Shown here: piece after piece, positions 55,546-64,000 of the stretch
Position numbering within the stretch: position 1 is the stretch's first letter
Layout of the letters: the number at the start of each line of letters is the position of its first letter
DNA from: Plastoroseomonas arctica
GTDB taxonomy: Bacteria; Pseudomonadota; Alphaproteobacteria; Acetobacterales; Acetobacteraceae
Assembly (NCBI RefSeq): GCF_018128965.1
Contig: NZ_JAAEDH010000012.1
Span: forward strand, 80,555 to 144,554
DNA length: 64,000 bases
Direction of reading: 5' to 3'
Program-made: the position numbers and the translations under genes
Notes under the pieces: model-generated
Database searches by the model: none
The model's input: only the letters and a program-made list of their open reading frames with translations
What the model was told of the DNA's origin: nothing

Positions 55546-56205
55546 ATGACCACGCAAGCCGACTATCTGGAGCAGCTGACCCCCGAAAATGCGGCGGTCC
55601 TGTTCATCGACAACCAGACAACCCTGACGCTCGGCGTTCAGTCGATCGACCTGACCGTGCTTAAGACGAACATCGAGGGCCTCGCCAGGCTGGCGCGGAT
55701 GTTCGAGCTGCCGGTCGTTCTGACCACCACCGGCGGCGGCGCGGACGGTGCGTCGGGCGGCCTGCTGAAGGGTATTACCGACGCTTTCCCGGAGGCCGAC
55801 ATCGTCAATCGGACGGGCATTCTCAACGCCATGGACGACCCTCGCTTCGCCGCAGCGGTCGAGGCCACTGGGCGTCGTAAGATCATCCTGTCGGGGATCA
55901 CGACCGACTTCTGCCTCGTCTATCCGGCACTGTCACTGATCGCGGCTGGCTACCACGTGTTCGTGGCCGTGGACGCGTCGGGGTCATGGACGAGCGGGAT
56001 CAACGACGCGGCGCTCCAGCGCCTTATCCAGGCCGGCGCCACGCCGACCAACGTCCAGTCGATCTTCGGCGAGCTGCAGAACTCGGCGATGAACGCGGAT
56101 GCCGACACGGCCAAGGGCCGGCTGCCGCAGATCATGGAGTGGCTGGGCTCGTACACGCCGGCACCCTCGATCATCGGTGAGAACTTCGCTGCGCAACAGG
56201 CGTGA
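55546..56205 (+). CDS. isochorismatase-family cysteine hydrolase (YcaC-like)
   Basis: 219 residues. The catalytic Asp is in AVLFIDNQTT, Lys in the region GRRKIILSGITTDF, and the nucleophile in ITTDFCLVYPALSLI near residue 125. GLLKGITDAFPEADIVNRTG matches the YcaC-like group, which has no proven substrate. Start at ATG 55546 with AGGAGAAGG nine bases upstream. Part of the LysR-linked run. Confidence 0.9.
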   Translation: MTTQADYLEQLTPENAAVLFIDNQTTLTLGVQSIDLTVLKTNIEGLARLARMFELPVVLTTTGGGADGASGGLLKGITDAFPEADIVNRTGILNAMDDPRFAAAVEATGRRKIILSGITTDFCLVYPALSLIAAGYHVFVAVDASGSWTSGINDAALQRLIQAGATPTNVQSIFGELQNSAMNADADTAKGRLPQIMEWLGSYTPAPSIIGENFAAQQA

Positions 56206-56269
56206 GCGCGGTACGACAAGCAGGCAGCATGTCCCTCCGATCCACTGAGTGGACTTCGGAGTGCTTCTC

Positions 56270-57184
56270 ATGAGCCATCCCACCTGTGCGCCGCTCGATG
56301 GTGCGGCCGCCGATCTCGAGGGTTTTGCCCACCGCTTCGCCGACGTGAACGGAACGCGCATCCACTACGTGTCGGGCGGTACCGGTCCGGCGATCGTCCT
56401 CCTTCACGGCTGGCCGCTCACCTGGCGCGAATGGCGCGGGATCATGCCGGCCCTCGCTGATGCTGGCTTCACGGCAATCGTTCCGGACCTGCGCGGTCTC
56501 GGCGATTCCGACAAGCCTTCGAAGGGCTACGACAAGAAGAACGTCGCTGACGACATCCGCGCCATCGTGCGCGACCTGGGGTTCGAGACGATCAACCTGG
56601 TCGGCACAGATATCGGCATGATGGTGGCGGTGGCCTGGGCGCTGCATCGTCGAGCCGAGATCCGGCGCCTTGTGTTGGCGGAATCGCTGATCCCGGGATT
56701 CGGGCTGGAGGAACTGATGAACCCGGCGACCGGCGGCTACTGGCACTTCGGGTTTCATGCGCAGGTCGATCTCGCCACCATGCTGACCGAAGGCCACGAA
56801 GCCGAGTACCTCGGCAACAGCTGGAAGATGTTCTCGCCCCTAAAGGGCATCACCCACGAGGATCGGGACGAGTTACTGCGCACCTACGGCAACCCGGACG
56901 GCATTCGCGCGGGCTTCCGGCACTATGCGGCGATGCTTGACGACGGGAAGGCCAATCGCGCGGTGTTCGAACGCAAGCTGACCATGCCGGTGCTCGTACT
57001 GAACGCCGGGCTTGGCATTCCGCAGGAGCAGACTCTTGCCGGCGTCGAGCAGTTGTTCGTGGATGTGGAGCACGACAAGGTCCTGCTGGCCGGGCATGCC
57101 TTCGCCGCCGATCGCCCGGACTGGACGGCGGACCGGATCATCCGCTTCCTCGGACCGGCTGGCGGCAAGGACGAGAACGCTTGA
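56270..57184 (+). CDS. alpha/beta hydrolase (epoxide-hydrolase-like)
   Basis: 304 residues from ATG 56270. Oxyanion motif LLHGWPLTWREWR, nucleophile Asp in LVGTDIGMMVAVAWA (G-x-D-x-G), and a catalytic His in LLAGHAFAADRPD near the C-terminus. A nucleophilic Asp and HGWP point to an epoxide hydrolase or haloalkane dehalogenase-like enzyme rather than an esterase. The last bases overlap the start of the next gene. Confidence 0.9.
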   Translation: MSHPTCAPLDGAAADLEGFAHRFADVNGTRIHYVSGGTGPAIVLLHGWPLTWREWRGIMPALADAGFTAIVPDLRGLGDSDKPSKGYDKKNVADDIRAIVRDLGFETINLVGTDIGMMVAVAWALHRRAEIRRLVLAESLIPGFGLEELMNPATGGYWHFGFHAQVDLATMLTEGHEAEYLGNSWKMFSPLKGITHEDRDELLRTYGNPDGIRAGFRHYAAMLDDGKANRAVFERKLTMPVLVLNAGLGIPQEQTLAGVEQLFVDVEHDKVLLAGHAFAADRPDWTADRIIRFLGPAGGKDENA

Positions 57185-58086
57185 GCGTGCCCGATGCATC
57201 CATCATCGCGCTCGCCGGCGCTAGCGGCGACCTTGGCGGACGGATCGCCAAGGCCCTTGTCGAGCGAGGCGCGAGCGTGCTCGCTCTGGTTCGTCCGGGC
57301 CTGGAGGCCGACGAAGGTCGGCGGATCGAGTCCACGGGCGCGACGCTTGTCGAAGCCGATCCCGCCGACCTCACGGCGATGGCCCAGGCGTGCACGGGTG
57401 CGACATGCGTCGTCTCCGCGCTCAACGGCGTCCGGTCCGTGATGATCGACCGGCAGACCGTGCTGCTGGAGGCGGCGGTGCGGGCCGGCGTGCCGCGCTT
57501 CATCCCGTCGGACTATTCGGCCGACTTCACGAAGACGCGGCCCGGCGACAACCGCAATTTCGACCTGCGCCGCGAGTTCATGGCTCTAGCGGACCGTGCC
57601 CCGATCAAGGTCACCTCGATTCTCAACGGCGCGTTCATGGACATGCTTGGCGCCGAGATGCCGATTATCCGGCCGACAATCCACAGGGTCCTCTATTGGC
57701 ACGACGCTGACCAGCCGCTCGACTTTACAACCAAGGACGATGCAGCGGCCTATGTCGCCGCAGCGGCGATGGATGAGGCGACACCGCGCATCCTGCGGAT
57801 TGCCGGCGACGTTGTGAGCGCGCGAGACATCGCCGCGGTCATGACCGACGTGACGGGCGAGCGCTATCAGACGCTTTGGGCCGGAAGCATCGGCATGCTT
57901 GGTGCGATGATCGCGGCCACCAAGATCATCGTGCCAAGTTCAGATGCGGCGTTCCCACCGTGGCAGGGTATGCAGTACATGCGGGACCAGTTCAGTGGCC
58001 GAGGCAAGCTCGAACCATTGGACAACGAGCGCTATTCCAAGTTGCAATGGACGACCGTCGCGGGGTTGATGAAGACGCGAGAGTAA
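57181..58086 (+). CDS. NmrA-like NAD(P)-binding reductase (second)
   Basis: 301 residues starting at TTG 57181, which overlaps the hydrolase stop (TTGA); GTG 57187 is an alternative. ALAGASGDLGGRIAKALVER carries the dinucleotide motif, and PRFIPSDYSADFTKTRPGDN the family active-site loop. Similar in design to the first gene of the run but clearly diverged. Probably reduces an aldehyde or alcohol intermediate of the same pathway. Confidence 0.88.
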   Translation: MSVPDASIIALAGASGDLGGRIAKALVERGASVLALVRPGLEADEGRRIESTGATLVEADPADLTAMAQACTGATCVVSALNGVRSVMIDRQTVLLEAAVRAGVPRFIPSDYSADFTKTRPGDNRNFDLRREFMALADRAPIKVTSILNGAFMDMLGAEMPIIRPTIHRVLYWHDADQPLDFTTKDDAAAYVAAAAMDEATPRILRIAGDVVSARDIAAVMTDVTGERYQTLWAGSIGMLGAMIAATKIIVPSSDAAFPPWQGMQYMRDQFSGRGKLEPLDNERYSKLQWTTVAGLMKTRE

Positions 58087-58543
58087 GGGTCGCGACGGTG
58101 ATCTGCGGCCACTTGTTGCGTCAGCACTCGAACCACGTCAGCGCGCTTTGCTCATGGCGAGCCGGAATTTGGAAAGAAGGAGCGTGCGGGTCCGGGGCGG
58201 AGCGAAGGATCCGTAACTGTCGACTTCTAAATGTTCCGCCTTTGCGGGTCGCTGAAACTAGTCCGATTTCCGCATTTGACCGCCCAACAGCGGACATGCC
58301 GCTGACGGCCAGTTGCATTCCGAGGGGGCGGCGCCACTTGCGGACGAGCCGTCGGCGGATGCGGTTGCCAGCATCCGTGGCTGGCATGGTGCCGCCGCAC
58401 CGCCGTGCCAGCACACGCTCACGGTTCAGGTCGGTGCCGAGGCCCCGATCTTCTGGCACCGCTGAGCCGGATACAAAGTACCCGCCGCACCGGGCGGCCG
58501 GGTTGGATCAACACGCCGGCCTGGTCCCTGCGAAGGCCATGTT
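58087..58543. other. no recognisable gene
   Basis: About 460 bases between converging units. No hairpin followed by a T run was found, and no frame has a family motif. Confidence 0.35.
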
Positions 58544-60730
58544 CTACCGCGCCAGCGGATCAGGCCGCATCTGAACCCGGAACACCCGCGGCCTTTCGCC
58601 GGCCCCGCTCTCACTGTGGTAAGGCGTGCGCGTCCCGGTCGTGGTCCACACGCCGCGGCCGCGCCAGCCGGTGTTGGGATCGTCGATCCTCCCATCCACG
58701 TTCTTGGTGAAGAAGCCGGCCGGATATGGCACCCGCAACTGGTGCATCTGCCCATTCACCAACACGGTGAGCGATTCGCCGCCATTAGTGCTGGCGATCG
58801 GCACGTCGTTCCCGAGCCCGAGCGTGTTGAAGCGGTCGACCCAGACGTAATAGGCGTGGTTGGCACTACCGGCCGGGTCGCGGCCCTCGAACTGCGGGCC
58901 AGGGAAGCGGTGCAGCGTCCAGCCCTCGAAGCAATGCTCGCCGGTGGCGGCCTGCGGGCCGGTCAGCGGCGCTGTGCAGCGGCGGCGGTCGAAGCTGGCG
59001 AGGTGGCCGCTGGCCAGCGTGGTCCAGACCACGCCGTTGCTGTCCACATCGATGCCGCGCGGCGAGAAGGCGCCCGGCGGCGGCTGGAACAACTCGGCCA
59101 GGCCGGTGTGGGTGGGATCCTCGCCGGGGATGAAGCGTACCAGGTAGCCGCGCTGGTCGACGCGGGAGAAGCCGATATCCATCGACTGGCCCCAGATCGA
59201 GCCGTCCGTCGGGCTCGGCTGCACGCCATACAGGCTGGCGATGACGCGACGTTGCCGGTTCGGGTCGAGCGGCTGGTCGCCCTCGGTGTATTCGCCGCGC
59301 CGGCCCCAGCCCGGTACGTCCACGATCATCGGCGCCCAGCCCTGGCTGGTGCGGGCGTCGCGCGTCTCCAGGTAGCGCCGCGTGTTGAGCCAGCCGATGG
59401 CGCCGCCGGTGGGTGGGCCCCAGCTCGTCCACATCGTGTTGTCTGCATCGTAGCCGAGGTAGAGATGATGGGTCTGGAAGCAGGTGTCGATCAGATCGAA
59501 GCGCTGCGTCGCTTGATCATACACCGAGAGTTGCCGGCCTGAGACGTTGAGCGGCGCCACGCGCGCCGAGGGGTGGTCGCCGCCGGCGCGGCACCAGTCG
59601 GGCTGCGTGGCGGCCGGACGGATGCGGGCTGCGAACCAAACCCGGTTGCCCTGGTCAATAATCAGGTTGTGGTTCGAGGTCCGGCCGTCCCAGTTGATCC
59701 GCTCACCCCAGAACGGCGATACGCCGACCGGCTCCTCGGCATGGCTCGGAGTAGCCGGGTCGAGCACGGGGTGGCGGATGTTCCAAGTCCGATGCGTCAC
59801 TGGGTCGAGCACCGGAACATCGTCGGTCGATTCCTCCGGGGAACCGTAGATCAGACCATTGGCATTGATCGTCGGGTTGCGTTTGTCGGTGGAGATGGCG
59901 TCATGGAGGTAGGTCTGCGCGCTCGCCCAGTCCCACAGCGTGACGACCATGTTGCGCTCCAGCCCCTGTGGCCGTGCCGGCTGGCTCAGCGGTAGTTCGC
60001 CGCGGCTGATCCGGTCAGTCCAGTCGGCGAACATTTCGCTTGCTCGGATGGCGCCGAACCGATCCATCGAGATGGCCATGTTGGTCATAGCTTGGCCGGA
60101 CAGCAGACGGCGCTGCCACAGGTCGACATGGTGGGGGAATTCGCCCAGCGCGGGGCTGGGGCGCCGGATGTTCTGACTGCCCAGCGCGTGGCAGGATTGG
60201 CAGGACTGAAGCAAAGTATCCACCCAAGCCTGCTGGTTTCGCATCTGCGGTGAGATACGGTTGCCGCCGGGTGCGTCGCCCGTGCCGGGGAACTGGTCGG
60301 CCGCGGGGATGCGCAGCATCGAATACCAGTACATGCCCGGGTAGGCTTCCGCCGCTGCAGCCGCGCTGGGGGCCGGGCGGGCTGTCAGATTCAGCGCTTG
60401 GCCAGGGGTGCCAGCCACGCGCGCGCTGTCCACCAGGCCATAGCCGCGCACCCAGACTTGGTAGCCTGCCGCCGGCAGGTCGGGGATGAGGTAGCGACCC
60501 TGATCGTCGGTAACAACGATCTTGGAATAGCGGGTGGGCAAATCGGTGGTCTCGGCGATGACCCAGACGCCGGCCTCCGGCCCATTCGGGCCGGTGACAA
60601 TTCCGCCGATGTCAGTGCTGCCGAGGCTGACCTGGGCGGTGTCGGATTGCGCGCGAGCGGGGCCGCCGAGGACCGCGGCCAACCCCACCGCGACGGCGGC
60701 GGCCAGGAGGCGGCGATGAACTTGGGACAT
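58544..60730 (-). CDS. secreted haem-binding protein with carboxypeptidase-regulatory-like domain
   Basis: 728 residues behind GGAGGG. Signal peptide (RRLLAAAVAVGLAAVLGGPA, ending ARAQ). Residues about 35-115 form a carboxypeptidase-regulatory-like beta-sandwich (GGIVTGPNGPEAGVWVIAET; YLIPDLPAAGYQVWVRGYGL). A single c-type haem site, LQSCQSCHALGSQ, follows near residue 180. The rest is beta-propeller-like (LWFA/VWFA-type strands, GIDVDSNGVVWTTLASGHLA), as in Vgb/NHL lyase-type proteins. It is a periplasmic or extracellular electron-transfer or oxidoreductase component. Single gene; function unknown. Confidence 0.8.
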   Translation of the reverse strand: MSQVHRRLLAAAVAVGLAAVLGGPARAQSDTAQVSLGSTDIGGIVTGPNGPEAGVWVIAETTDLPTRYSKIVVTDDQGRYLIPDLPAAGYQVWVRGYGLVDSARVAGTPGQALNLTARPAPSAAAAAEAYPGMYWYSMLRIPAADQFPGTGDAPGGNRISPQMRNQQAWVDTLLQSCQSCHALGSQNIRRPSPALGEFPHHVDLWQRRLLSGQAMTNMAISMDRFGAIRASEMFADWTDRISRGELPLSQPARPQGLERNMVVTLWDWASAQTYLHDAISTDKRNPTINANGLIYGSPEESTDDVPVLDPVTHRTWNIRHPVLDPATPSHAEEPVGVSPFWGERINWDGRTSNHNLIIDQGNRVWFAARIRPAATQPDWCRAGGDHPSARVAPLNVSGRQLSVYDQATQRFDLIDTCFQTHHLYLGYDADNTMWTSWGPPTGGAIGWLNTRRYLETRDARTSQGWAPMIVDVPGWGRRGEYTEGDQPLDPNRQRRVIASLYGVQPSPTDGSIWGQSMDIGFSRVDQRGYLVRFIPGEDPTHTGLAELFQPPPGAFSPRGIDVDSNGVVWTTLASGHLASFDRRRCTAPLTGPQAATGEHCFEGWTLHRFPGPQFEGRDPAGSANHAYYVWVDRFNTLGLGNDVPIASTNGGESLTVLVNGQMHQLRVPYPAGFFTKNVDGRIDDPNTGWRGRGVWTTTGTRTPYHSESGAGERPRVFRVQMRPDPLAR

Positions 60731-60809
60731 GTGGACCCTCCGGGCGATTTTCGGCGATTGGGGGATCGCGCCGGGCAGGCTGTCAACGCTAGATATCTCA
60801 ACGCTCGCA

Positions 60810-60870
60810 TGCGCTCGAGTACAATCAGTCTCGGCCGCACCATGTCGGGCCGCACCTGCGCGGCCAGGAG
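60810..60870 (+). repeat. second copy of the integrase leader, without its gene
   Basis: 55 of 61 bases match 46593-46653, including TACAAT, the GGCCGC...GCGGCC hairpin and the AGGAG site. Downstream only about 30 unrelated codons remain, so it is the 5' remnant of a second integrase copy or the relic of a deleted element. Confidence 0.65.
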
Positions 60871-60979
60871 CGCAACACCAACGCGACAGGGTCGCGCTGC
60901 CCGACGAAGCTACGCAATTCAGTGGAAACGGCGTCTAGAAGCTCTTTCATTGCCATACCTGTGAATTTGGACAGGTCGA

Positions 60980-61260
60980 GCCCTCCGCACACCGAAGTGA
61001 GGCCAACTCCTGCCGGATATTGTCGAGCGCGGGACGGATGAGCGGCACCCGTTCGAGTGCGAGGATCGCGGCGCGGATTTCGCCGCGCGCGCCGGCGATC
61101 CAGGCACGGAGTAGCGCCCGGTCGGGGTCTGCCACGCGCGCCATCATGTCTGCGAAAGCCCGCACGAGCGGCACGGAGTCCTGCGCCGCCAGCGGTCGCG
61201 AGATGGCGCTCCTCGATGCGGTCGCGAGGGTGTGCGGTTTCCAGGTCACCACGGAGAGCC
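60980..61260 (-). pseudogene. decayed inverted copy of a TPR segment of the neighbouring outer-membrane gene
   Basis: Reading leftwards: PLVRAFADMMARVADPDRAL, RAAILALERVPLIRPALDNI and RQELASLRCAEG. This parallels the N-terminal TPR region of the gene at 61814 (LDVAFAAMMVRPGDPDRAIA; RAAIAALERALRANPGRDDL; LEIASLYLAAG). The beta-barrel part is missing. A diverged partial duplicate in opposite orientation. Confidence 0.55.
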
Positions 61261-61813
61261 TTTCAGCGTCTGGACGATCCGGCATTCATCAGAAACAGCC
61301 TGCCCGACCGAAGCTCAGGACGAGATCATACGATCTCAGCAGGCGTACGAAGGAAGCGCGGATTTTCCGGTTCACGAATATTTTGCGCAATAGCCACGGC
61401 GATTGCTTACGACCGCGGTGATCGCGACGGCGACGACCATGACCGGAACGTGGGCGCTCAAGATTCTTGATTCCGGCCAGATGATCGTCGCGCCTTCCCC
61501 CAGGCCGAACGTCAGCATGCGCCGGCATCAACAGGGGTCGCACAACGCGCACTGCGCAGGCTCACACGGCCATGCTGCAGCCGGACGGCATCGCAGCTGT
61601 GACGGGCCGCGGGCGAATGCTTCCATCAGTTGTCTCCATCCAACTTGGCCTCGTCAGCCCGCCTGGTAACCGACCATCACGGCCATTCAGTTGCTTGCCG
61701 GAAAGTTTCGCGACAGACACTACTACTGGCGTATTTTCACGAAGTCGTGATAATACGGTCTTGCAATAGCGCGCGTCGCCTGATCCTGCCAAGTATTAGT
61801 GGGAGGCTATGAC
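61261..61813. other. spacer, promoter region of the outer-membrane gene
   Basis: About 550 bases without a supported gene. It ends in GGGAGG (61801-61806), the ribosome-binding site of the TPR/beta-barrel gene; its promoter should lie in the AT-richer stretch 61700-61800. Confidence 0.45.
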
Positions 61814-63208
61814 ATGCGATTGTATATCGTTACTGTCACAAATATGGCATCCGGACAACCGCGACGGCGTAGCCGCATTGCTCCTTGGCTTTTGCTTGGT
61901 ATGGCGATGTCGGTGGCCGCCAACTCCGCCGCCGCCCAGGCTCCACGTCCCGGGCAGGACCCGCTCGACGTTGCCTTCGCCGCCATGATGGTACGCCCCG
62001 GCGACCCCGATCGCGCCATCGCCTATGCCCGGATCGCCGCGGAACGCCGCCAGCCCCGCGCCGCTATCGCGGCGCTCGAGCGCGCGTTGCGCGCCAATCC
62101 CGGTCGCGACGATCTCAGGCTGGAGATCGCCTCGCTGTACCTTGCGGCCGGCGCGCCCGCCGCAGCCGCGATCTATGCGCGGGAAGCACTGGCCTCCCCC
62201 GACATCCCCGCCGAGGTCACGCCGCGCGCCCGCGAGCTGTTGGCACAGGCCGAGGCAGGCGCCTCGCGCTCGAGGTTCGAGGTCACGCTGCTGGCAGGGG
62301 CGCGCTACGACACCAACGCGAACGAAGCGACTTCGCTCGGCAGCGTGCCGATCTTTGTGCCGGCCTTCGGCACCGCGGTCGACGTCAATACGCCCGTACG
62401 CGGGCAGGCCTCCTGGAGCTCAGTACTCGGCGCGCGAGTCTATCATCGCTACGACCTCGACCTTCAGCGCGAAGGTGCCTGGGAGACCACGGCATCGGCC
62501 TACGACCAGCGCTTCGCCAGCATTCCGCGTGACTACGACCTGTCGATCCTGTCGATCGACAGTGGACCGCGCATCGGCGTGGCCGAGTTCGGGGAGGACG
62601 GGCCAACCCTGGCGCTGCGACCCTTCGTTTCCGCCACCTGGATCGGCTATGCCGGGCAAACCTATGCCTGGTTCTACGGCGGCGGGCTCACCGCGGAGTT
62701 GCGCCTGTCGCCGTCATGGTCGGTCGAGGTCACCTGGCTAGGCCGGCAGGGCGACTACGAGGGCAGCAGCTTCCGCCCGACTGCCGCGCTCTACACCGGG
62801 TTCGAATGGAACGCCGCCGCCTCGCTCACCTGGACTCCCGGCGCGTCGACCCGCGTCTCCGCCTCGATGCTCTACTACGACGCCGCTGCGCGGGCAGGCA
62901 ACCTCTCCCGCAGCGCGCTCGGCGCCTTCCTCACGGCGAACACCGATGTCGCGGTGGCCGGCGCCACGCTCGGCGTCTCGGCGCGCGTAGGCGTGCGGCG
63001 CGTGAGCTACGACAGCGCCGACTCGTTCCTCGATCCCGGCCGGGCGCGGCGCGACACGCGCTGGGAAGGCGGCATCTCCGTGTTGCTGCCGGTCGCGCCC
63101 GCGGTCGCGGTGGCGCTCGAATACGACTGGTACAGCCAGGACAGCAACCAGCGCATCTACCGCTACGACAACAACGCCGTCACGCTCGGCCTGCGCGTGC
63201 GGATCTGA
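61814..63208 (+). CDS. TPR plus outer-membrane beta-barrel protein (SLAM/DUF560-like layout)
   Basis: 464 residues from ATG 61814, seven bases after GGGAGG. Signal peptide (IAPWLLLGMAMSVAANSAAA, cleavage near AAAQ). TPR-like helices at about 45-140 (AAIAALERALRANPGRDDLR; AAIYAREALASP), then a beta-barrel with alternating strands to the C-terminal LGLRVRI. The RYDTNANEA motif at the start of the barrel is typical of such proteins. TPR + barrel proteins export or expose surface proteins or bind polysaccharide. The FecR gene follows 10 bases later, forming an operon. A decayed copy of the TPR segment lies upstream in inverse orientation. Confidence 0.75.
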   Translation: MRLYIVTVTNMASGQPRRRSRIAPWLLLGMAMSVAANSAAAQAPRPGQDPLDVAFAAMMVRPGDPDRAIAYARIAAERRQPRAAIAALERALRANPGRDDLRLEIASLYLAAGAPAAAAIYAREALASPDIPAEVTPRARELLAQAEAGASRSRFEVTLLAGARYDTNANEATSLGSVPIFVPAFGTAVDVNTPVRGQASWSSVLGARVYHRYDLDLQREGAWETTASAYDQRFASIPRDYDLSILSIDSGPRIGVAEFGEDGPTLALRPFVSATWIGYAGQTYAWFYGGGLTAELRLSPSWSVEVTWLGRQGDYEGSSFRPTAALYTGFEWNAAASLTWTPGASTRVSASMLYYDAAARAGNLSRSALGAFLTANTDVAVAGATLGVSARVGVRRVSYDSADSFLDPGRARRDTRWEGGISVLLPVAPAVAVALEYDWYSQDSNQRIYRYDNNAVTLGLRVRI

Positions 63209-63218
63209 GGAGATCGCC

Positions 63219-64000
63219 ATGCCCCGCCTCGCCCTCCTCACCTCGGCCGCGCTGCTCGGCGCCGGGCTCGCGGCGCCCGTGCTGGCGCAGGACCAGCTCA
63301 CCGCCGTGGTCCTGCGCGGCCGCTCCGCCGCTGCCGGCACGCCGGGCGACGGCGCCGGGCAGGTGCTGACGCCGGGGATGCGCGTGGTGAGCCCGGCCGG
63401 CGCCTGGATCGAGATCGCCTTCTCCGACGGCAGCTCGATCGTGCTGGAGCCCGGCGCCGACTTCACCCTGACCGGCTATGCGCGGGACGACGCGACGGGA
63501 CGCCCGACCATCCGCGGCCGGTCGCAGCGCGGTCGGCTGCGGATCAGCGCCTCGGATGGCGTCGATGTCGCGCTGGCCACGCCGGGCGCCACGCTCCGCG
63601 TATCCCGCGCCACCGCGGTGGTGCAGGCCGCGGCGGAGGGCGGGCGGGCGACGCTGGTCGCGGGGCGGCTTGTCGTGGTGCGGCATGCCGATGGGCGGGA
63701 GGAGGTGATCCGCCGCCCGGGCTTCGCACTCGCTTTCGGCAATGGCGGCCCGCAGCGCGAGAGCGCAGACGACTTGGCCACGGCGGTCGAGCCCTTCGCG
63801 CCGGTGAGCAATGCCGCGCCGCGTGGGCCCGTGCTGGCCGCACTGCCGCTTCCTGGTGCCAGCGACGGCGTTGGCGGCAGGCCCGCCGGGGGAACGGGTG
63901 GTGGGACCAGGGGCGCGGGCAGCGGGACCGGTGGCGGCGCCAGCGGCGGGATTGGCGGCGGCGCCAGCGGCGGGATTGGCGGCGGCGCCAGCGGCGGGAC
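63219..64000 (+). CDS. FecR-domain secreted protein (3' part cut by window edge)
   Basis: Open to the window end (at least 260 codons). Signal peptide (ALLTSAALLGAGLAAPVLAQ), then a FecR-like domain: VLTPGMRVVSPAGAWIEIAF, DGSSIVLEPGADFTLTGY and GRLRISASDGVDVALATPGA. After residue 200 comes a proline/glycine-rich tail with exact 24-base repeats. FecR-domain proteins in this form are periplasmic or surface proteins, not sigma-factor regulators; no sigma-factor gene is adjacent. GAGGAG precedes the ATG. Co-transcribed with the TPR/barrel gene. Confidence 0.85.
   Translation, partial: MPRLALLTSAALLGAGLAAPVLAQDQLTAVVLRGRSAAAGTPGDGAGQVLTPGMRVVSPAGAWIEIAFSDGSSIVLEPGADFTLTGYARDDATGRPTIRGRSQRGRLRISASDGVDVALATPGATLRVSRATAVVQAAAEGGRATLVAGRLVVVRHADGREEVIRRPGFALAFGNGGPQRESADDLATAVEPFAPVSNAAPRGPVLAALPLPGASDGVGGRPAGGTGGGTRGAGSGTGGGASGGIGGGASGGIGGGASGG
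63936..64000 (+). repeat. 24-bp in-frame repeat encoding GASGGIGG
   Basis: Units at 63936-63959 and 63960-63983 are identical and a third begins at 63984 and runs out of the window. The unit is in frame with the FecR-domain gene. Copy number is prone to change and to assembly errors. Confidence 0.85.

Overview
The window is GC-rich (most genes read as about 65-70% GC) and bacterial. It carries two Bug/TctC-type solute-binding proteins, MmgE/PrpD, a large alpha-2-macroglobulin locus, NmrA-type reductases and many decayed insertion elements. This fits an alphaproteobacterium, most likely a Roseomonas-like member of the Acetobacteraceae; the family assignment is inference from gene content, not from a marker gene. 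No rRNA, tRNA or CRISPR array was seen.

Layout. 1-6946 (minus): a giant secreted repeat protein followed by an alpha-2-macroglobulin that runs off the left edge. 7.5-10.3 kb: broken YihY/BrkB gene, PAS histidine kinase, divergent Crp/Fnr regulator. 10.9-13.7 kb: compact operon of type III polyketide synthase, methyltransferase and FAD monooxygenase/reductase, a phenolic-lipid or quinone type pathway. 13.9-17.4 kb: LysR regulator divergent from PrpD and a TctC binding protein. 18.1-20.8 kb (minus): cluster of small unknown genes around a membrane-anchored WYL-like protein. 20.9-25.4 kb: remnants flanking an M48 membrane peptidase. 25.4-30 kb: AT-rich leader, AlpA-like factor, toprim protein, primase-helicase and an iteron-like repeat field, i.e. 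a replication module of an integrated element. 31.1-36.2 kb: PhzF remnant, acetyltransferase, cyclase, TctC protein, divergent IclR and a frameshifted amidase.

36.2-48.5 kb is an accessory region with lower and uneven GC: an orphan DNA methyltransferase, serine-recombinase remnants, an intact AT-richer reverse transcriptase whose start overlaps the last codons of a type I restriction specificity subunit (hsdS), a probable DUF499 tail, a peptidoglycan amidase, IS66, IS3 and SRAP remnants, a perforin-like protein fused to two peptidoglycan-binding domains, and a tyrosine recombinase. The reverse transcriptase and its hsdS context are the strongest candidate for an undescribed (probably antiviral) system; the perforin-like fusion is the second.

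48.6-51.7 kb: YdeP/FdhF-type molybdopterin oxidoreductase with FdhD. 52.4-58.1 kb: LysR regulator divergent from a six-gene run (two NmrA reductases, two cupins, isochorismatase-like hydrolase, epoxide-hydrolase-like enzyme) that looks like one stress or aromatic-degradation unit. 58.5-64 kb: a secreted haem-binding protein, an integrase-leader remnant, an inverted decayed copy of a TPR segment, then a TPR/beta-barrel outer-membrane protein and a FecR-domain protein that runs off the right edge in glycine-rich repeats.

Several genes carry single-base frameshifts, some at G runs (IclR, amidase, perforin-like gene). They are either real decay or base-calling errors and should be resolved before those genes are called dead.
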